Source: Bacillota bacterium (GTDB lineage: Bacteria; Bacillota; Clostridia; Oscillospirales; Ethanoligenentaceae). Taken from it: DNA of 41,525 nt. The stretch lies in NCBI GenBank assembly GCA_023391535.1, contig JAEWAU010000038.1, positions 1 to 41,525 on the forward strand, read 5' to 3'. Positions 31,411 to 39,809 of the stretch are shown one piece after another. The position numbers were made by a program, and so were the translations under genes. The notes under the pieces are model-generated. The model did not search any database, was not told where the DNA came from, and was given only the letters and a program-made list of their open reading frames with translations. Position 1 is the first letter of the stretch. Each line of letters starts with the position of its first letter.

Positions 31411-32277
31411 TCACTCCTCCGCCAGCCCGCTCAGGTAGCTGCCGTAATCCGTTTTACCGAGCTGCGCGGCGCGGGCAAGAAGCTCTTTCTTCCCGATATA
31501 GCCCTTGTTAAAGGCGATTTCCTCGAGGCAGGCGATATAAAAGCCCTGCCGCGTCTGCACGGCCTCCACGAAGTTGGCCGCCTGCAGAAGCCCCTGACAG
31601 GTGCCGGTATCCAGCCACGCGAGCCCGCGGCCGAACAGCTCCACCTGGAGCTTGCCCGCCTCACGGTAGGCGTTGTTGACGCTCGTGATCTCGACCTCGC
31701 CCCGGGCGGAGGGTTTGACGTTCTTCGCGATTTCAATTACGTCGTTGTCGTAAAAATACAGGCCCGGCACGGCGTAATTCGACTTCGGCTCCTTCGGCTT
31801 TTCCTCGATGGAAAGCACCTTTCCGGTTTTATCGAATTCCACCACGCCGAACGACTTGGGGTTCTTGACATAGCAGCCGAAGATGGTGGCTCCGCTTTCG
31901 CGCGCCGCGGCGTGCTCGAGAATCTGCGAAAGGCCCTGCCCGTAGAAGAAATTATCGCCCAGCACGAGGCTCACGCGGTCGTTCCCCACAAAATCGGCCC
32001 CGATGATGAACGCTTCGGCCAGGCCGCGCGGCGCGGACTGTTCCGCGTAGCTCAGCGCGATGCCGAAATCGCTGCCGTCGCCCAAAAGGTCGCGGTACAT
32101 GGGCAGGTCGCGCGGCGTGGAGATGATGAGCACGTCGCGGATGCCCGCGAGCATCAAAACGGAGAGCGGATAATAGATGAGCGGTTTGTCGTAAATGGGA
32201 AGCAGCTGTTTGGAAACCGCTTTTGTAATCGGGTAAAGCCGTGTGCCGGAGCCCCCGGCCAGGATAATTCCTTTCAT
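31411..32277 (-). CDS. rmlA: Glucose-1-phosphate thymidylyltransferase
   Basis: First step of dTDP-L-rhamnose synthesis, making dTDP-glucose from glucose-1-phosphate and dTTP. The 288-residue product has the nucleotidyltransferase motif ILAGGSGTRLYP (5-16), KQLLPIYDKPLIYYPLSVLM (23-42), LVLGDNFFYG (about 105-114) and VEFDKTGKVLSIEEKPKEPK. Length matches the short RmlA type. The ATG at 32277 follows AAAGGAATGG. It has a near-ideal promoter upstream and leads the main polysaccharide operon. Confidence 0.97.
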   Translation of the reverse strand: MKGIILAGGSGTRLYPITKAVSKQLLPIYDKPLIYYPLSVLMLAGIRDVLIISTPRDLPMYRDLLGDGSDFGIALSYAEQSAPRGLAEAFIIGADFVGNDRVSLVLGDNFFYGQGLSQILEHAAARESGATIFGCYVKNPKSFGVVEFDKTGKVLSIEEKPKEPKSNYAVPGLYFYDNDVIEIAKNVKPSARGEVEITSVNNAYREAGKLQVELFGRGLAWLDTGTCQGLLQAANFVEAVQTRQGFYIACLEEIAFNKGYIGKKELLARAAQLGKTDYGSYLSGLAEE

Positions 32278-32419
32278 CGAATCGCCATTCCTTTCGTATT
32301 TACAATCTTTCAGTTTACGGCGCAGCCGGCCGCCCGGAGCTCAAAAGTTTATCCGGGCCTGCGGCACGCCGTTTTTCTCCTGTTTTCGCCCCATATTCAG
32401 CCGCCGCTGCATGGAACAG

Positions 32420-32448
32420 ACAATACATCCATCCGGCAGGAATGTCAA
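32420..32448 (-). promoter_or_regulatory. Promoter of the rmlA operon
   Basis: On the minus strand a perfect TTGACA and TATTGT are separated by 17 bases. The predicted start gives a leader of about 135 bases to rmlA. Together with the weak terminator at 32473-32505 it lets the rml genes be transcribed separately from the glycosyltransferase ahead of them. Confidence 0.7.
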
Positions 32449-32472
32449 GCGCCGGCCGGGCGCACGACAAAC

Positions 32473-32505
32473 AAAAAAAGCCCCTGCGCGGCATATCGGC
32501 CACAC
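32473..32505 (-). terminator. Weak intrinsic terminator after the GT2 gene
   Basis: On the minus strand GTGTGGC and GCCGCGC form a 7-bp stem with two G-T pairs, followed by AGGGGC and a seven-T run. It lies within 40 bases of the GT2 stop. The gap between hairpin and T-run makes it leaky at best. Confidence 0.4.
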
Positions 32506-32511
32506 GGACCG

Positions 32512-33564
32512 TCAATACGTCAGTTTTTTGCGCCCCGTTGCCTTCTTCAGCAGCGAAAAAGCGCCGCGCACCGCGCCTTTGAGCAGCCGCCCGGAAGGTC
32601 GCACCGCAAAATGCGAAGCGCGCAGAACGCGGATGGTGAGGCTTTTGCCCAGCAGCGCGTAAAGGCGCGGGTTTTGTTTGAGCCACGCGTCGAATTCCCG
32701 GGCGCGCCGGCGGCCGCGCGAGGCGTCCTCGTCGTAATAGGCCGCGAGCATATACTGCGTGAAGCACAGCTTGCCCAGCACGGAGTAGATATAATCGAGC
32801 TGCGCGCGCGGGGTCCGCTCCGCGCTGCCGCGCGCGAACTCCGTGAGGCGTTTCACCACGCGCAGATGGTCGTCGTACCGCGCCACGAAGCTGGCGGCGC
32901 TGATGCTCTGCCCCGCGCTGCCCACCGTGTAGAGCGTGACGCACTTGCCTAAGAATTCCACCGCTTCCACATGCGGGATGGGCAGCAGGGCGAATTCGGT
33001 ATCCACATAAAACGTGTGCTCCTGCAGCCGTACGCCGTGCTCGCGCAGCAGCGCGGTGCGGAAGGTGCTCGAATGAATGCCGAAATAGACGCTGCCGTCC
33101 GTGGGAAGCTCTTCAAACCGGTAGAGCCGCCCCGCTTCCACGCCGCGGAAGGGCATGTCCCCGGCGTTTTGCCCGTCGGGCAGAACCTTCCGGTAATCGG
33201 CCGCCACAAGGTCGGCCTGCGTGCTGCGCAGCAGCGCGAGCAGCAAAACCAGGCCCTGGGCGTCCACGCGGTCGTCGCCGTCCAGCACGCGGAAGAAAAT
33301 TCCCTGCGCCGCCGCAATTCCCGTGTTCACCGCCGCGCCGTGCCCGCCGTTCTGCTGCGAGAGCACGCGTACGCTCCCGGGGTGCAGTGCGGCAAAGCGC
33401 GCGGCAACCGCGGCCGTCCCGTCCGTGGAGCCGTCGTTGACCACGACGATATCCAGCTCGGGCAGCGCCTCTTCCACGCAGAGGGATGCAAGCGTCGCCG
33501 CCAGCGTCTTTTCCACGTTGTAAGCGGGCACCGCAACCGTCAGAATTTTCAACGAATCGTTCAC
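32512..33564 (-). CDS. GT2 family glycosyltransferase
   Basis: The 350-residue product has an N-terminal GT-A domain: LTVAVPAYNVEKTLAATL (about 8-25), VVNDGSTDGT (41-50), NGGHGAAVNTGIAAA (72-86) and the DGDD metal motif (95-98). The C-terminal part is helical and ends in basic FSLLKKATGRKKLTY. The start is taken as GTG 33564; a TTG four codons later is equally near the homology and neither has a strong ribosome-binding site. It lies ahead of the rmlA operon with its own promoter. Confidence 0.88.
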   Translation of the reverse strand: MNDSLKILTVAVPAYNVEKTLAATLASLCVEEALPELDIVVVNDGSTDGTAAVAARFAALHPGSVRVLSQQNGGHGAAVNTGIAAAQGIFFRVLDGDDRVDAQGLVLLLALLRSTQADLVAADYRKVLPDGQNAGDMPFRGVEAGRLYRFEELPTDGSVYFGIHSSTFRTALLREHGVRLQEHTFYVDTEFALLPIPHVEAVEFLGKCVTLYTVGSAGQSISAASFVARYDDHLRVVKRLTEFARGSAERTPRAQLDYIYSVLGKLCFTQYMLAAYYDEDASRGRRRAREFDAWLKQNPRLYALLGKSLTIRVLRASHFAVRPSGRLLKGAVRGAFSLLKKATGRKKLTY

Positions 33565-33742
33565 CGCCGTTTCAAAGCATCCGGCCGGGACGGAACAGCG
33601 CGCACAGCGCCGCAAAAAACAGGGCCGGTACTAAAACCCCCGTGCAGGCGCCCGCGCGCCCCTTGAAAGGAGTAAAAAGCGCATATGATTGAATTGGAAA
33701 AGCAGGAAAAATCCGAAAAGAACTTTTCTTTTACAAGGATAT

Positions 33743-33772
33743 ATTGTATCATAAAAACGATCGGCATGGCAA
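33743..33772 (-). promoter_or_regulatory. Promoter for the GT2 gene
   Basis: On the minus strand TTGCCA (five of six) and TACAAT are separated by 18 bases, with TGA before the -10 making an extended element. The stretch is A/T-rich. The leader to GTG 33564 is about 170 bases. The 268-base divergent gap shows no clear plus-strand promoter. Confidence 0.65.
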
Positions 33773-33832
33773 GCCCCGGCCGGATGTGAACTGCCCGCCG
33801 GGCGATGCGGGCGACGAGAAAGGACGATTTGT

Positions 33833-34981
33833 TTGCCGGACTCTCCAGAAAGCGCCACCGTTGATGCCAGCGTCGGCGTCAGCATCATCGTTCCCGTTTA
33901 CAACGCCGAACGTTTTCTGCCCCGCTGCGTGGAATCCATCCTGTCCCAGACCTTCCGCGGTTTCGAGCTGATTCTGGTGGACGACGGCTCTTCCGACGCA
34001 AGCCCCGCGCTGTGCGACGGATACGCCGGAGCGGACCCGCGCGTGCGCGCCATACACAAAAAAAACGGCGGGCCATGCAGCGCGCGCAACTGCGGAATCG
34101 AGCAGGCCCGCGGCGAATACATCGGCTTTGCGGATGCGGACGACTGGTGCGACCCCGAAATGTTCCGCACGCTCTACCAAACCGCCGTGAAGGAGCAGGC
34201 GGATCTCGTGTTCTGCGACTACATCGTGGAGGACGGCACGGGCCGCCGGATGCAGGCGGATCGCAACGGCTCCGCGCATTACGACAAAAACCGCATCCGC
34301 CGGGAGATTCTGCCCTACTTTTTCGGGTATTTGCCCGAAGAACTGCCCGCCTACAAGCAGATGTTCCCCTTTTCGGATTACAGTTCCTATATCTGGCTCT
34401 GCCTGTTCCGGCGCTCCGTCATCCGCGAAAACGGGCTTTGGTTCCCGAGCCAGAGCGTCTATTACAACGAGGATAACCTGTTCAACCTGAACTTCCTGCT
34501 GCATGCGCGGCGGGCGGCGCACGTACCCGAGGCGCTTTACCATTACCGCGAAAATACCGTGTCCCTCACAAACCGCTACAATCCCGCGTTTCTTTCCGCC
34601 AAGCTCAACAAATACGAATTCCTGCGCAGCGTCATCGAGCGGTTTGGTTTCGGGCCGGAATATCTCACCCGGTTAAACGGCAAAATCTGCGTCGAATCTG
34701 TCAACATCATCAACTACTACGTCAACTCCGCCATCCCCTTCAGGCTGAAATATCAGATGATCCGGAAAACCGTTTCGACGGGCGTGATCGCTTCGGCGCT
34801 GCGGAAGATCGACCTTTCCCGCCTTTCGAAGCACTCCCCGCTGTATCTCGTGCTGCGCCTTGAGCAGGACGGCTCCTGCCTGCTGCTCCTGCTGCTGAGC
34901 AGCCTGCGGCGCGCCGCGCGGCGATTGCGCGCTGTGCGGCTGCCGCACGCCGGAAAGAAGCCGCGCGCACGGCGGGCCTGA
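33833..34981 (+). CDS. GT2 family glycosyltransferase
   Basis: The 382-residue product is a GT-A transferase with VSIIVPVYNAERFLPRCVES (16-35), LILVDDGSSDASP (46-58), NGGPCSARNCGIEQARGEYI (78-97) and the DADD metal motif (101-104). The C-terminal half is helical with a tyrosine-rich core (IINYYVN) and ends in a leucine run and a basic tail, suggesting membrane contact. The start is TTG 33833 with AAAGGA about nine bases upstream. It is transcribed away from the rest of the polysaccharide locus and closed by a strong terminator, so it may be regulated separately. Confidence 0.92.
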   Translation: MPDSPESATVDASVGVSIIVPVYNAERFLPRCVESILSQTFRGFELILVDDGSSDASPALCDGYAGADPRVRAIHKKNGGPCSARNCGIEQARGEYIGFADADDWCDPEMFRTLYQTAVKEQADLVFCDYIVEDGTGRRMQADRNGSAHYDKNRIRREILPYFFGYLPEELPAYKQMFPFSDYSSYIWLCLFRRSVIRENGLWFPSQSVYYNEDNLFNLNFLLHARRAAHVPEALYHYRENTVSLTNRYNPAFLSAKLNKYEFLRSVIERFGFGPEYLTRLNGKICVESVNIINYYVNSAIPFRLKYQMIRKTVSTGVIASALRKIDLSRLSKHSPLYLVLRLEQDGSCLLLLLLSSLRRAARRLRAVRLPHAGKKPRARRA

Positions 34982-34995
34982 TTTCGGATTTGCGC

Positions 34996-35034
34996 AAAAA
35001 AACGGGTGATGCGCCGCATCACCCGTTTTTTTTG
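34996..35034. terminator. Bidirectional terminator between the GT2 gene and tpiA
   Basis: ACGGGTGATGCG pairs with CGCATCACCCGT, flanked by seven As on the left and eight Ts on the right, so it can end transcripts from both sides. The two genes are convergent. Confidence 0.92.
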
Positions 35035-35061
35035 TTGATCGCGCCGGTCGCGGCCCGCGTC

Positions 35062-35829
<768 letters not shown>

Positions 35830-35907
35830 GAAAAACGCATCCTTTCTCTGCTCCGGCCTCCGCCTTGAGCAAATTCCCGGGCGGAAACGCCGCCCGCACG
35901 CGCAAAC

Positions 35908-35930
35908 GGCGCGGCAGAACATGCCGCGCC
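35908..35930 (-). other. Hairpin between pgk and tpiA
   Basis: GGCGCGGCA and TGCCGCGCC form a perfect 9-bp stem around a five-base loop, without a real T-run. In the minus-strand transcript it could slow transcription or protect the pgk part of the RNA. Confidence 0.5.
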
Positions 35931-35947
35931 GCCCGGTAAAGGCCGAA

Positions 35948-37141
35948 TTATTTGTCGTTGAGGCACGCAATGCCAGGCAGGGTAAGCCCCTCGAGGAATT
36001 CGAGAGACGCTCCGCCGCCCGTGGAGATGTGGGTCATCTTATCCGCGAAGCCGAGCAGCTCGATGGCCGCCGCGGAATCGCCGCCGCCGATGATGGAGAT
36101 TGCGCCGGAATCGGCAACCGCCGTAGCGACGGCGCGGGTACCGGAAGCGAATTTCTCCCATTCGGAAACACCCATCGGGCCGTTCCACACCACCGTGCCG
36201 GCGCCCTTAATGGCCTCCGCGAACAGCTTTTCGGTGGCGGGGCCGATATCGAGGCCCATCCAGCCGTCGGGGATATCGTCGGAATCGACCACCTGGCTGT
36301 TGCAGTCCGGCGCGTACTTGTCGCCCACGCGGTTATCGAGCGGAATCAGGAACTTGACGCCTTTCTTTTCGGCCGCTTTCATCGTATCGGCGGCAAGCCC
36401 GATCTTGTCGTCCTCGCACAGCGAGTTGCCGATGGAATGCCCGAGGGACTTCATGAACGTATACGCCATGGCGCCGCCGATGATGAGCGTATCCACCTTT
36501 TCGAGCAGGTTGTTGATGACGCCGATCTTATCCGAAACCTTCGCGCCGCCGAGGATGGCCACGAACGGACGTTTCGGGTCGCTCAGGGCCTTGCCCATCA
36601 CGCTGATTTCCTTCTGGATGAGATAGCCGCACACCGAAACCGGCACAAAGTGCGAAACGCCCTCGGTGGAAGCGTGGGCGCGGTGCGCCGTGCCGAACGC
36701 GTCGTTCACGAAGATATCCGCGTAGGACGCGAGTTCCTTGGCAAACGCCGGGTCGTTCTTCTCTTCTTCTTTGTGGAAGCGCACGTTCTCGAGCAGCATC
36801 ACGTCGCCGTTCTTCAGCGAGGCCGCCATGGCCTTCGCATCCGGGCCGATGACGTCCTTCGCCATCTTCACTTCAAAGCCGAGCAGCTCCGAAAGGCGCG
36901 CGGCTACGGGAGCAAGCGAGAACTTCTCGTTGAAAACGCCCTTCGGGCGGCCGAGATGCGAGGCAAGCACCAGTTTCGCGCCGTGCTCGTGCAGGTACCG
37001 GATGGTGCGAATCGATTCGCGGATGCGCTTGTCATCCGTAATATTGCCGTTTTCGTCGAGCGGCACATTGAAATCGCAGCGGGCAAACACGCGTTTCCCG
37101 TTTACGTCCACATCTTCGATGGACTTTTTGTTGTACGTCAT
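35948..37141 (-). CDS. pgk: Phosphoglycerate kinase
   Basis: Transfers phosphate from 1,3-bisphosphoglycerate to ADP. The 397-residue product has the substrate motifs CDFNVPLDENGNITDDKRI (about 22-40) and SHLGRPKG (about 61-68), GGAKVSDKIGVI in the hinge region and the nucleotide-site GGGDSAAA near the C-terminus. Length matches the family. The ATG at 37141 follows GGGAG by nine bases; the long open frame upstream is not homologous. No glyceraldehyde-3-phosphate dehydrogenase gene lies upstream, unlike many Firmicutes. Confidence 0.98.
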   Translation of the reverse strand: MTYNKKSIEDVDVNGKRVFARCDFNVPLDENGNITDDKRIRESIRTIRYLHEHGAKLVLASHLGRPKGVFNEKFSLAPVAARLSELLGFEVKMAKDVIGPDAKAMAASLKNGDVMLLENVRFHKEEEKNDPAFAKELASYADIFVNDAFGTAHRAHASTEGVSHFVPVSVCGYLIQKEISVMGKALSDPKRPFVAILGGAKVSDKIGVINNLLEKVDTLIIGGAMAYTFMKSLGHSIGNSLCEDDKIGLAADTMKAAEKKGVKFLIPLDNRVGDKYAPDCNSQVVDSDDIPDGWMGLDIGPATEKLFAEAIKGAGTVVWNGPMGVSEWEKFASGTRAVATAVADSGAISIIGGGDSAAAIELLGFADKMTHISTGGGASLEFLEGLTLPGIACLNDK

Positions 37142-37217
37142 ACTGAAACACTCCCTGTTCTGATTTGGTGAACAACCGAAAGAATTCTTGTTAAATAAAA
37201 AACAATCTTCCTGACCT

Positions 37218-37246
37218 ATTGTACCCGATTGCGCCGCCGGATTCAA
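37218..37246 (-). promoter_or_regulatory. Promoter of pgk-tpiA
   Basis: On the minus strand TTGAAT and TACAAT are separated by exactly 17 bases. The leader is about 70 bases and A/T-rich. The rest of the gap to trmL (37247-37418) shows only a short TCCCG/CGGGA hairpin. Confidence 0.65.
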
Positions 37247-37418
37247 GTATCTCCAGGCAAAACCTGTGTAATAAATCAAACACCGGGAAAATCGGCGCGG
37301 GATCGGAACCGAAGTCTGCCTCAAACGAATACCCGATTCACGGCGGGAACGGAAGCCGCGCCGGATTTTTCTGCGGTTTGGGCGCGGGCGTAAATTCCCG
37401 TCGAACCGGGACGCCGCA

Positions 37419-37925
37419 TCATCCGCTGTTCCACCGGAACGTGCGCGGCTGCCCCTGTGTGAGCAGGCCCGGGTACTCCCACTGGCGGAGAACCTCATAG
37501 GCGCCGGCCGTAACGGTATTCGCGAGGTTTAAGCTGCGCGCTTCCTCACGCATGGGCAGGCGCACGGTCGTTTCGGGGTTGCGCCGCAAAAGCTCCTCGG
37601 GCAGGCCTGCCGATTCCTTCCCGAACACCAGAAAACAGCCGTCCGGGTACGAAACCTCGGTAAAAATTTTGCTCCCTTTGGTGGAGAAGTAAAAATACGG
37701 CCCTTTGGTGCGCGCGAAAAAGTCGGAAAGCCCGTCGTAATAGGTGACGCTCGTGAGCAGCCACCAGTAATCGAGCCCGGCTCGCTTGAGCTTGCGGTCG
37801 TCCTCCGAAAAGCCGAGCGGCCGCACCAGATGCAGGCTGGCTCCGGTTGCGGCGCAGGTTCGCGCGATATTGCCCGCGTTCTGCGGGATCTCCGGTTCCA
37901 CAAGTACGATATGAAATGCCGGCAA
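37419..37925 (-). CDS. trmL: tRNA (cytidine/uridine-34-2'-O)-methyltransferase
   Basis: Methylates the wobble ribose of leucine tRNAs. The 168-residue product is a SPOUT knot enzyme: HIVLVEPEIPQNAGNIARTC (5-24), LHLVRPLGFSEDDRKLKRAGLDYW in the middle, and the SAM-binding knot VFGKESAGLP (about 99-108) and SLNLANTVTAGAYEVLRQ. Length matches TrmL. The start is TTG 37925, five bases after GAAGGA. A promoter at 38120-38148 predicts a leader of about 190 bases, long for such a gene. Confidence 0.95.
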   Translation of the reverse strand: MPAFHIVLVEPEIPQNAGNIARTCAATGASLHLVRPLGFSEDDRKLKRAGLDYWWLLTSVTYYDGLSDFFARTKGPYFYFSTKGSKIFTEVSYPDGCFLVFGKESAGLPEELLRRNPETTVRLPMREEARSLNLANTVTAGAYEVLRQWEYPGLLTQGQPRTFRWNSG

Positions 37926-38119
37926 TATTATCCTTCCTTCGGCTCAGCCGGAACATTGGCTTCCGCCGGGACTTTTGCCCCGCCGGAAACGACCCGGCAA
38001 AGCGGTAGGGGGTGTGCCCTCCCGGAAACGCCGGGGCTTGTCCGGTTTCCGCCGTTTCGCCGCCCCGCTTTCGGAAAAGCGCCGCGGCAACAGCCGAATC
38101 CGAAACAATTCCATTATAT

Positions 38120-38148
38120 ATTTTACAATATTCCGGCTCCCGATGCAA
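38120..38148 (-). promoter_or_regulatory. Promoter for trmL
   Basis: On the minus strand TTGCAT and TAAAAT are separated by 17 bases in an A/T-rich island. Between it and the trmL start lie about 190 GC-rich bases with several short inverted repeats and no open frame I would call a gene. Confidence 0.6.
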
Positions 38149-38157
38149 GTATTGCAC

Positions 38158-38205
38158 GGAAAAAAAGCCGTGCGGCCGGAAAATCCGCGCTGCGGCCGGT
38201 TTTTT
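38158..38205. terminator. Probable terminator after the M50 protease gene
   Basis: Two copies of GCGGCCGG, 20 bases apart and each containing the self-complementary CGGCCG, can pair. A seven-T run follows on the minus strand and a six-T run on the plus strand. The structure is less clear than the other terminators. Confidence 0.5.
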
Positions 38206-38244
38206 CGTTGAAAACGGCGAAATGGGGGTCCGTGCGGCTTCGTA

Positions 38245-38853
38245 TCACCGGCCCTTATGCAGACGCTGCGGCTTCGCCGCGAGCGAAACACCCAGATACA
38301 CGCACACCACCAGCAGCGACGGATTGTGCGGAGCGTTCCGCAGCAGCAGCAGGCCCGCCGTGGCAAGCGGGAGCAGCAGCGCGGCGGATACGGCCGTTAC
38401 GGCGTTTGCCGCCGCGTTGCAGCTCAAGCGGCGGCAAAGGGCGGCTTCCAGCGCGCGGCCGCCGTCCAGCGGGCCGATGGGCAGCAGGTTGAACACGCCG
38501 AGCAGCAGGCTGAACGCGGCAATCGCCCCCGTCTGCCTCGGGAAAACGCCGGCCCGGCAGAAAAAAAAAGCCCCTGCCGCCAGCAGGATGTTTGCCGCCC
38601 CTCCGGATAGATCCAGCAGGATTTCCCGCCGATAGCCGAGCACGGTTCCGCCCGCGAGGCGCAGCTCCACGCCGAACAGGCGGAAGGACACTTCCTCGGC
38701 GCGCACGCCCATCAGCCGCAGAGAAACAAGGTGTCCCGCCTCGTGCACGGCCGCGCACAGCAGCACCAGAAAGATGTCGCCCGTGCGGTCGAGCGCCAGC
38801 GCACAGGCGACCAAAAGCAGAAAATAGATACTGATCGTAACACGGCACCGGAT
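38245..38853 (-). CDS. M50 site-2 metalloprotease, SpoIVFB-like
   Basis: Intramembrane zinc protease family; SpoIVFB itself activates the late mother-cell sigma factor. Counting from an ATC at 38853 the product has 202 residues with the zinc motif HEAGH (37-41), the third ligand in NLLPIGPLDGGR (122-133) and four to five membrane helices. The start is odd. GGGAGGTG (38861-38868) points nine bases on to ATC, giving RCRVTISIYFLLLVACALAL, the expected N-terminus. No ATG, GTG or TTG lies nearby except a TTG inside the first membrane helix, or starts far upstream that add unrelated residues. The gene upstream encodes a SpoIVFA-like protein, which supports the assignment. Confidence 0.88.
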   Translation of the reverse strand: MRCRVTISIYFLLLVACALALDRTGDIFLVLLCAAVHEAGHLVSLRLMGVRAEEVSFRLFGVELRLAGGTVLGYRREILLDLSGGAANILLAAGAFFFCRAGVFPRQTGAIAAFSLLLGVFNLLPIGPLDGGRALEAALCRRLSCNAAANAVTAVSAALLLPLATAGLLLLRNAPHNPSLLVVCVYLGVSLAAKPQRLHKGR

Positions 38854-38949
38854 GGCGCGGCACCTCCCGCGGGCCGTTCCCGCCGGAAAGCGCCGGACGG
38901 GCGGCCCTGTTTCAGTTGGAAAACCGGGCGCGAATCTTCGGGGAGATTG

Positions 38950-39025
38950 CGGATTCAAAACCGTGTAAAAGCCCATAGGGCAACGCTTTAACCGGATTTA
39001 TCCTGCTTTTGAACCGGGATATCCG
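38950..39025 (+). repeat. Dispersed intergenic repeat, copy C
   Basis: It contains AAAAGCCCATAGGGCAACG, then CTTTAACCGG and the right end CTTTTGAACCGGGATATCC, aligning with copy B. It lies immediately beyond the stop of the serine-rich SpoIVFA-like gene. Confidence 0.65.
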
Positions 39026-39027
39026 CT

Positions 39028-39522
39028 TTACGCGTTGAGCCCGCTGCCGCCGTTCGGTGACTGCGCGGCCGAGGAAGAGGACCCGCCGGAAGCCGTCTTC
39101 TTCGAATCGTTCGCGCCGGACGAGGAGCCGGGCGCAGACGATGATTTGGAGGAGGACGACCCGGACGAATTTTTCGCGCCGGGCGAGGACGACGGTTTGG
39201 ACGAGGACGAAGATTCCGGCTGCGACGAGCTGCCGAGAAGGGTCGAGGTATCCGGAAGCTGGCTGCGGAGAGCGTCGAACGCCTCGGTTACCTGCGCGTT
39301 GGTGATGCTTCGGCTCAGCGCGTCGCGCACGTAGCTCTGCGCCGTCGTGTAAAACCCGCCGCCGAACAGGCGGATCAGATAGGCTGCGGCCAGCGCGGCC
39401 AGGCAGATTGCCATCTGCCAGCCGGTGACGAAAGGCGCGCGTCCGCCGTCGTCCCCTGTTTTCTGCCCTTCGTGCGCCGTGTTCTCCGCATGGGGCCTCA
39501 CACGGCGGATCTCTTCGTTCAT
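39028..39522 (-). CDS. SpoIVFA-like membrane protein lacking the LytM/M23 domain, with serine-rich tail
   Basis: The 164-residue product has a cytoplasmic polar head (1-32), one transmembrane helix (GWQMAICLAALAAAYLIRLF, about 34-53) and a short extracytoplasmic stretch GGFYTTAQSYVRDALSRSI. This resembles the N-terminal part of SpoIVFA/M23 proteins that precede SpoIVFB-type proteases. From about residue 100 the protein is a low-complexity Ser/Lys/Gly/Pro tail, with no peptidase-like domain. The start is ATG 39522, six bases after GGGGGG; an ATG at 39528 would leave no spacing. If it is the regulator of the adjacent protease, its sensing domain is lost or replaced. It could also be an unrelated membrane anchor. 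Confidence 0.7.
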   Translation of the reverse strand: MNEEIRRVRPHAENTAHEGQKTGDDGGRAPFVTGWQMAICLAALAAAYLIRLFGGGFYTTAQSYVRDALSRSITNAQVTEAFDALRSQLPDTSTLLGSSSQPESSSSSKPSSSPGAKNSSGSSSSKSSSAPGSSSGANDSKKTASGGSSSSAAQSPNGGSGLNA

Positions 39523-39613
39523 AACCATCCCCCCTGCGCCATCTTATGCGAAGATGGACAGGTTTTATGCCTGCAGACGGAACGCCCTGAAGATCGGCGG
39601 GTTTTGGCCCGCC

Positions 39614-39642
39614 TTGCGCCCCCTGCGCAATTTTGGTATAAT
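39614..39642 (+). promoter_or_regulatory. Promoter for the UDP-GlcNAc 2-epimerase gene
   Basis: TTGCGC and a perfect TATAAT are separated by 17 bases, with TGG before the -10 (extended). The predicted start lies past the ATG at 39641, so that in-frame ATG is not in the transcript, which supports the later start at 39809. Confidence 0.7.
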
Positions 39643-39724
39643 GGCAGCGGTTTCACTGCGGAGGTTCCGGAGCGCGGCGCTGCGGCAATTCCATAGTTGG
39701 GTTCCTCTTTTCCGGAAATGCTGT

Positions 39725-39751
39725 AAAAGCCGGCCGCCGCAAGGGCTTTTT
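39725..39751 (+). promoter_or_regulatory. Attenuator-like hairpin in the epimerase leader
   Basis: AAAAGCC and GGCTTTT pair around a 12-base GC loop and are followed by T residues. The T-run is only five long and overlaps the stem, so it may pause rather than terminate transcription. Confidence 0.3.
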
Positions 39752-39780
39752 CGGAAGACCCGCTTTCCGGGAGAGCGAAA

Positions 39781-39809
39781 GGAAGGTTGCACGAAGGAAG
39801 GTTGCACGA
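39781..39809 (+). repeat. Tandem 15-bp duplication of the ribosome-binding site
   Basis: GGAAGGTTGCACGA occurs at 39781-39794 and again at 39796-39809, joined by one A. Both copies carry the GGAAGG Shine-Dalgarno; only the second is placed for the ATG at 39809. Confidence 0.8.

Noticed and set aside
37926..38113. Cobalamin riboswitch or RNase P-like RNA in the trmL leader
   Set aside because: The conserved core boxes of these RNAs could not be found; only generic GC-rich inverted repeats are present.
39425..39808. Upstream extension of the epimerase frame
   Set aside because: It overlaps the promoter and the divergent SpoIVFA-like gene; the in-frame ATG at 39641 lies within the -10 element.
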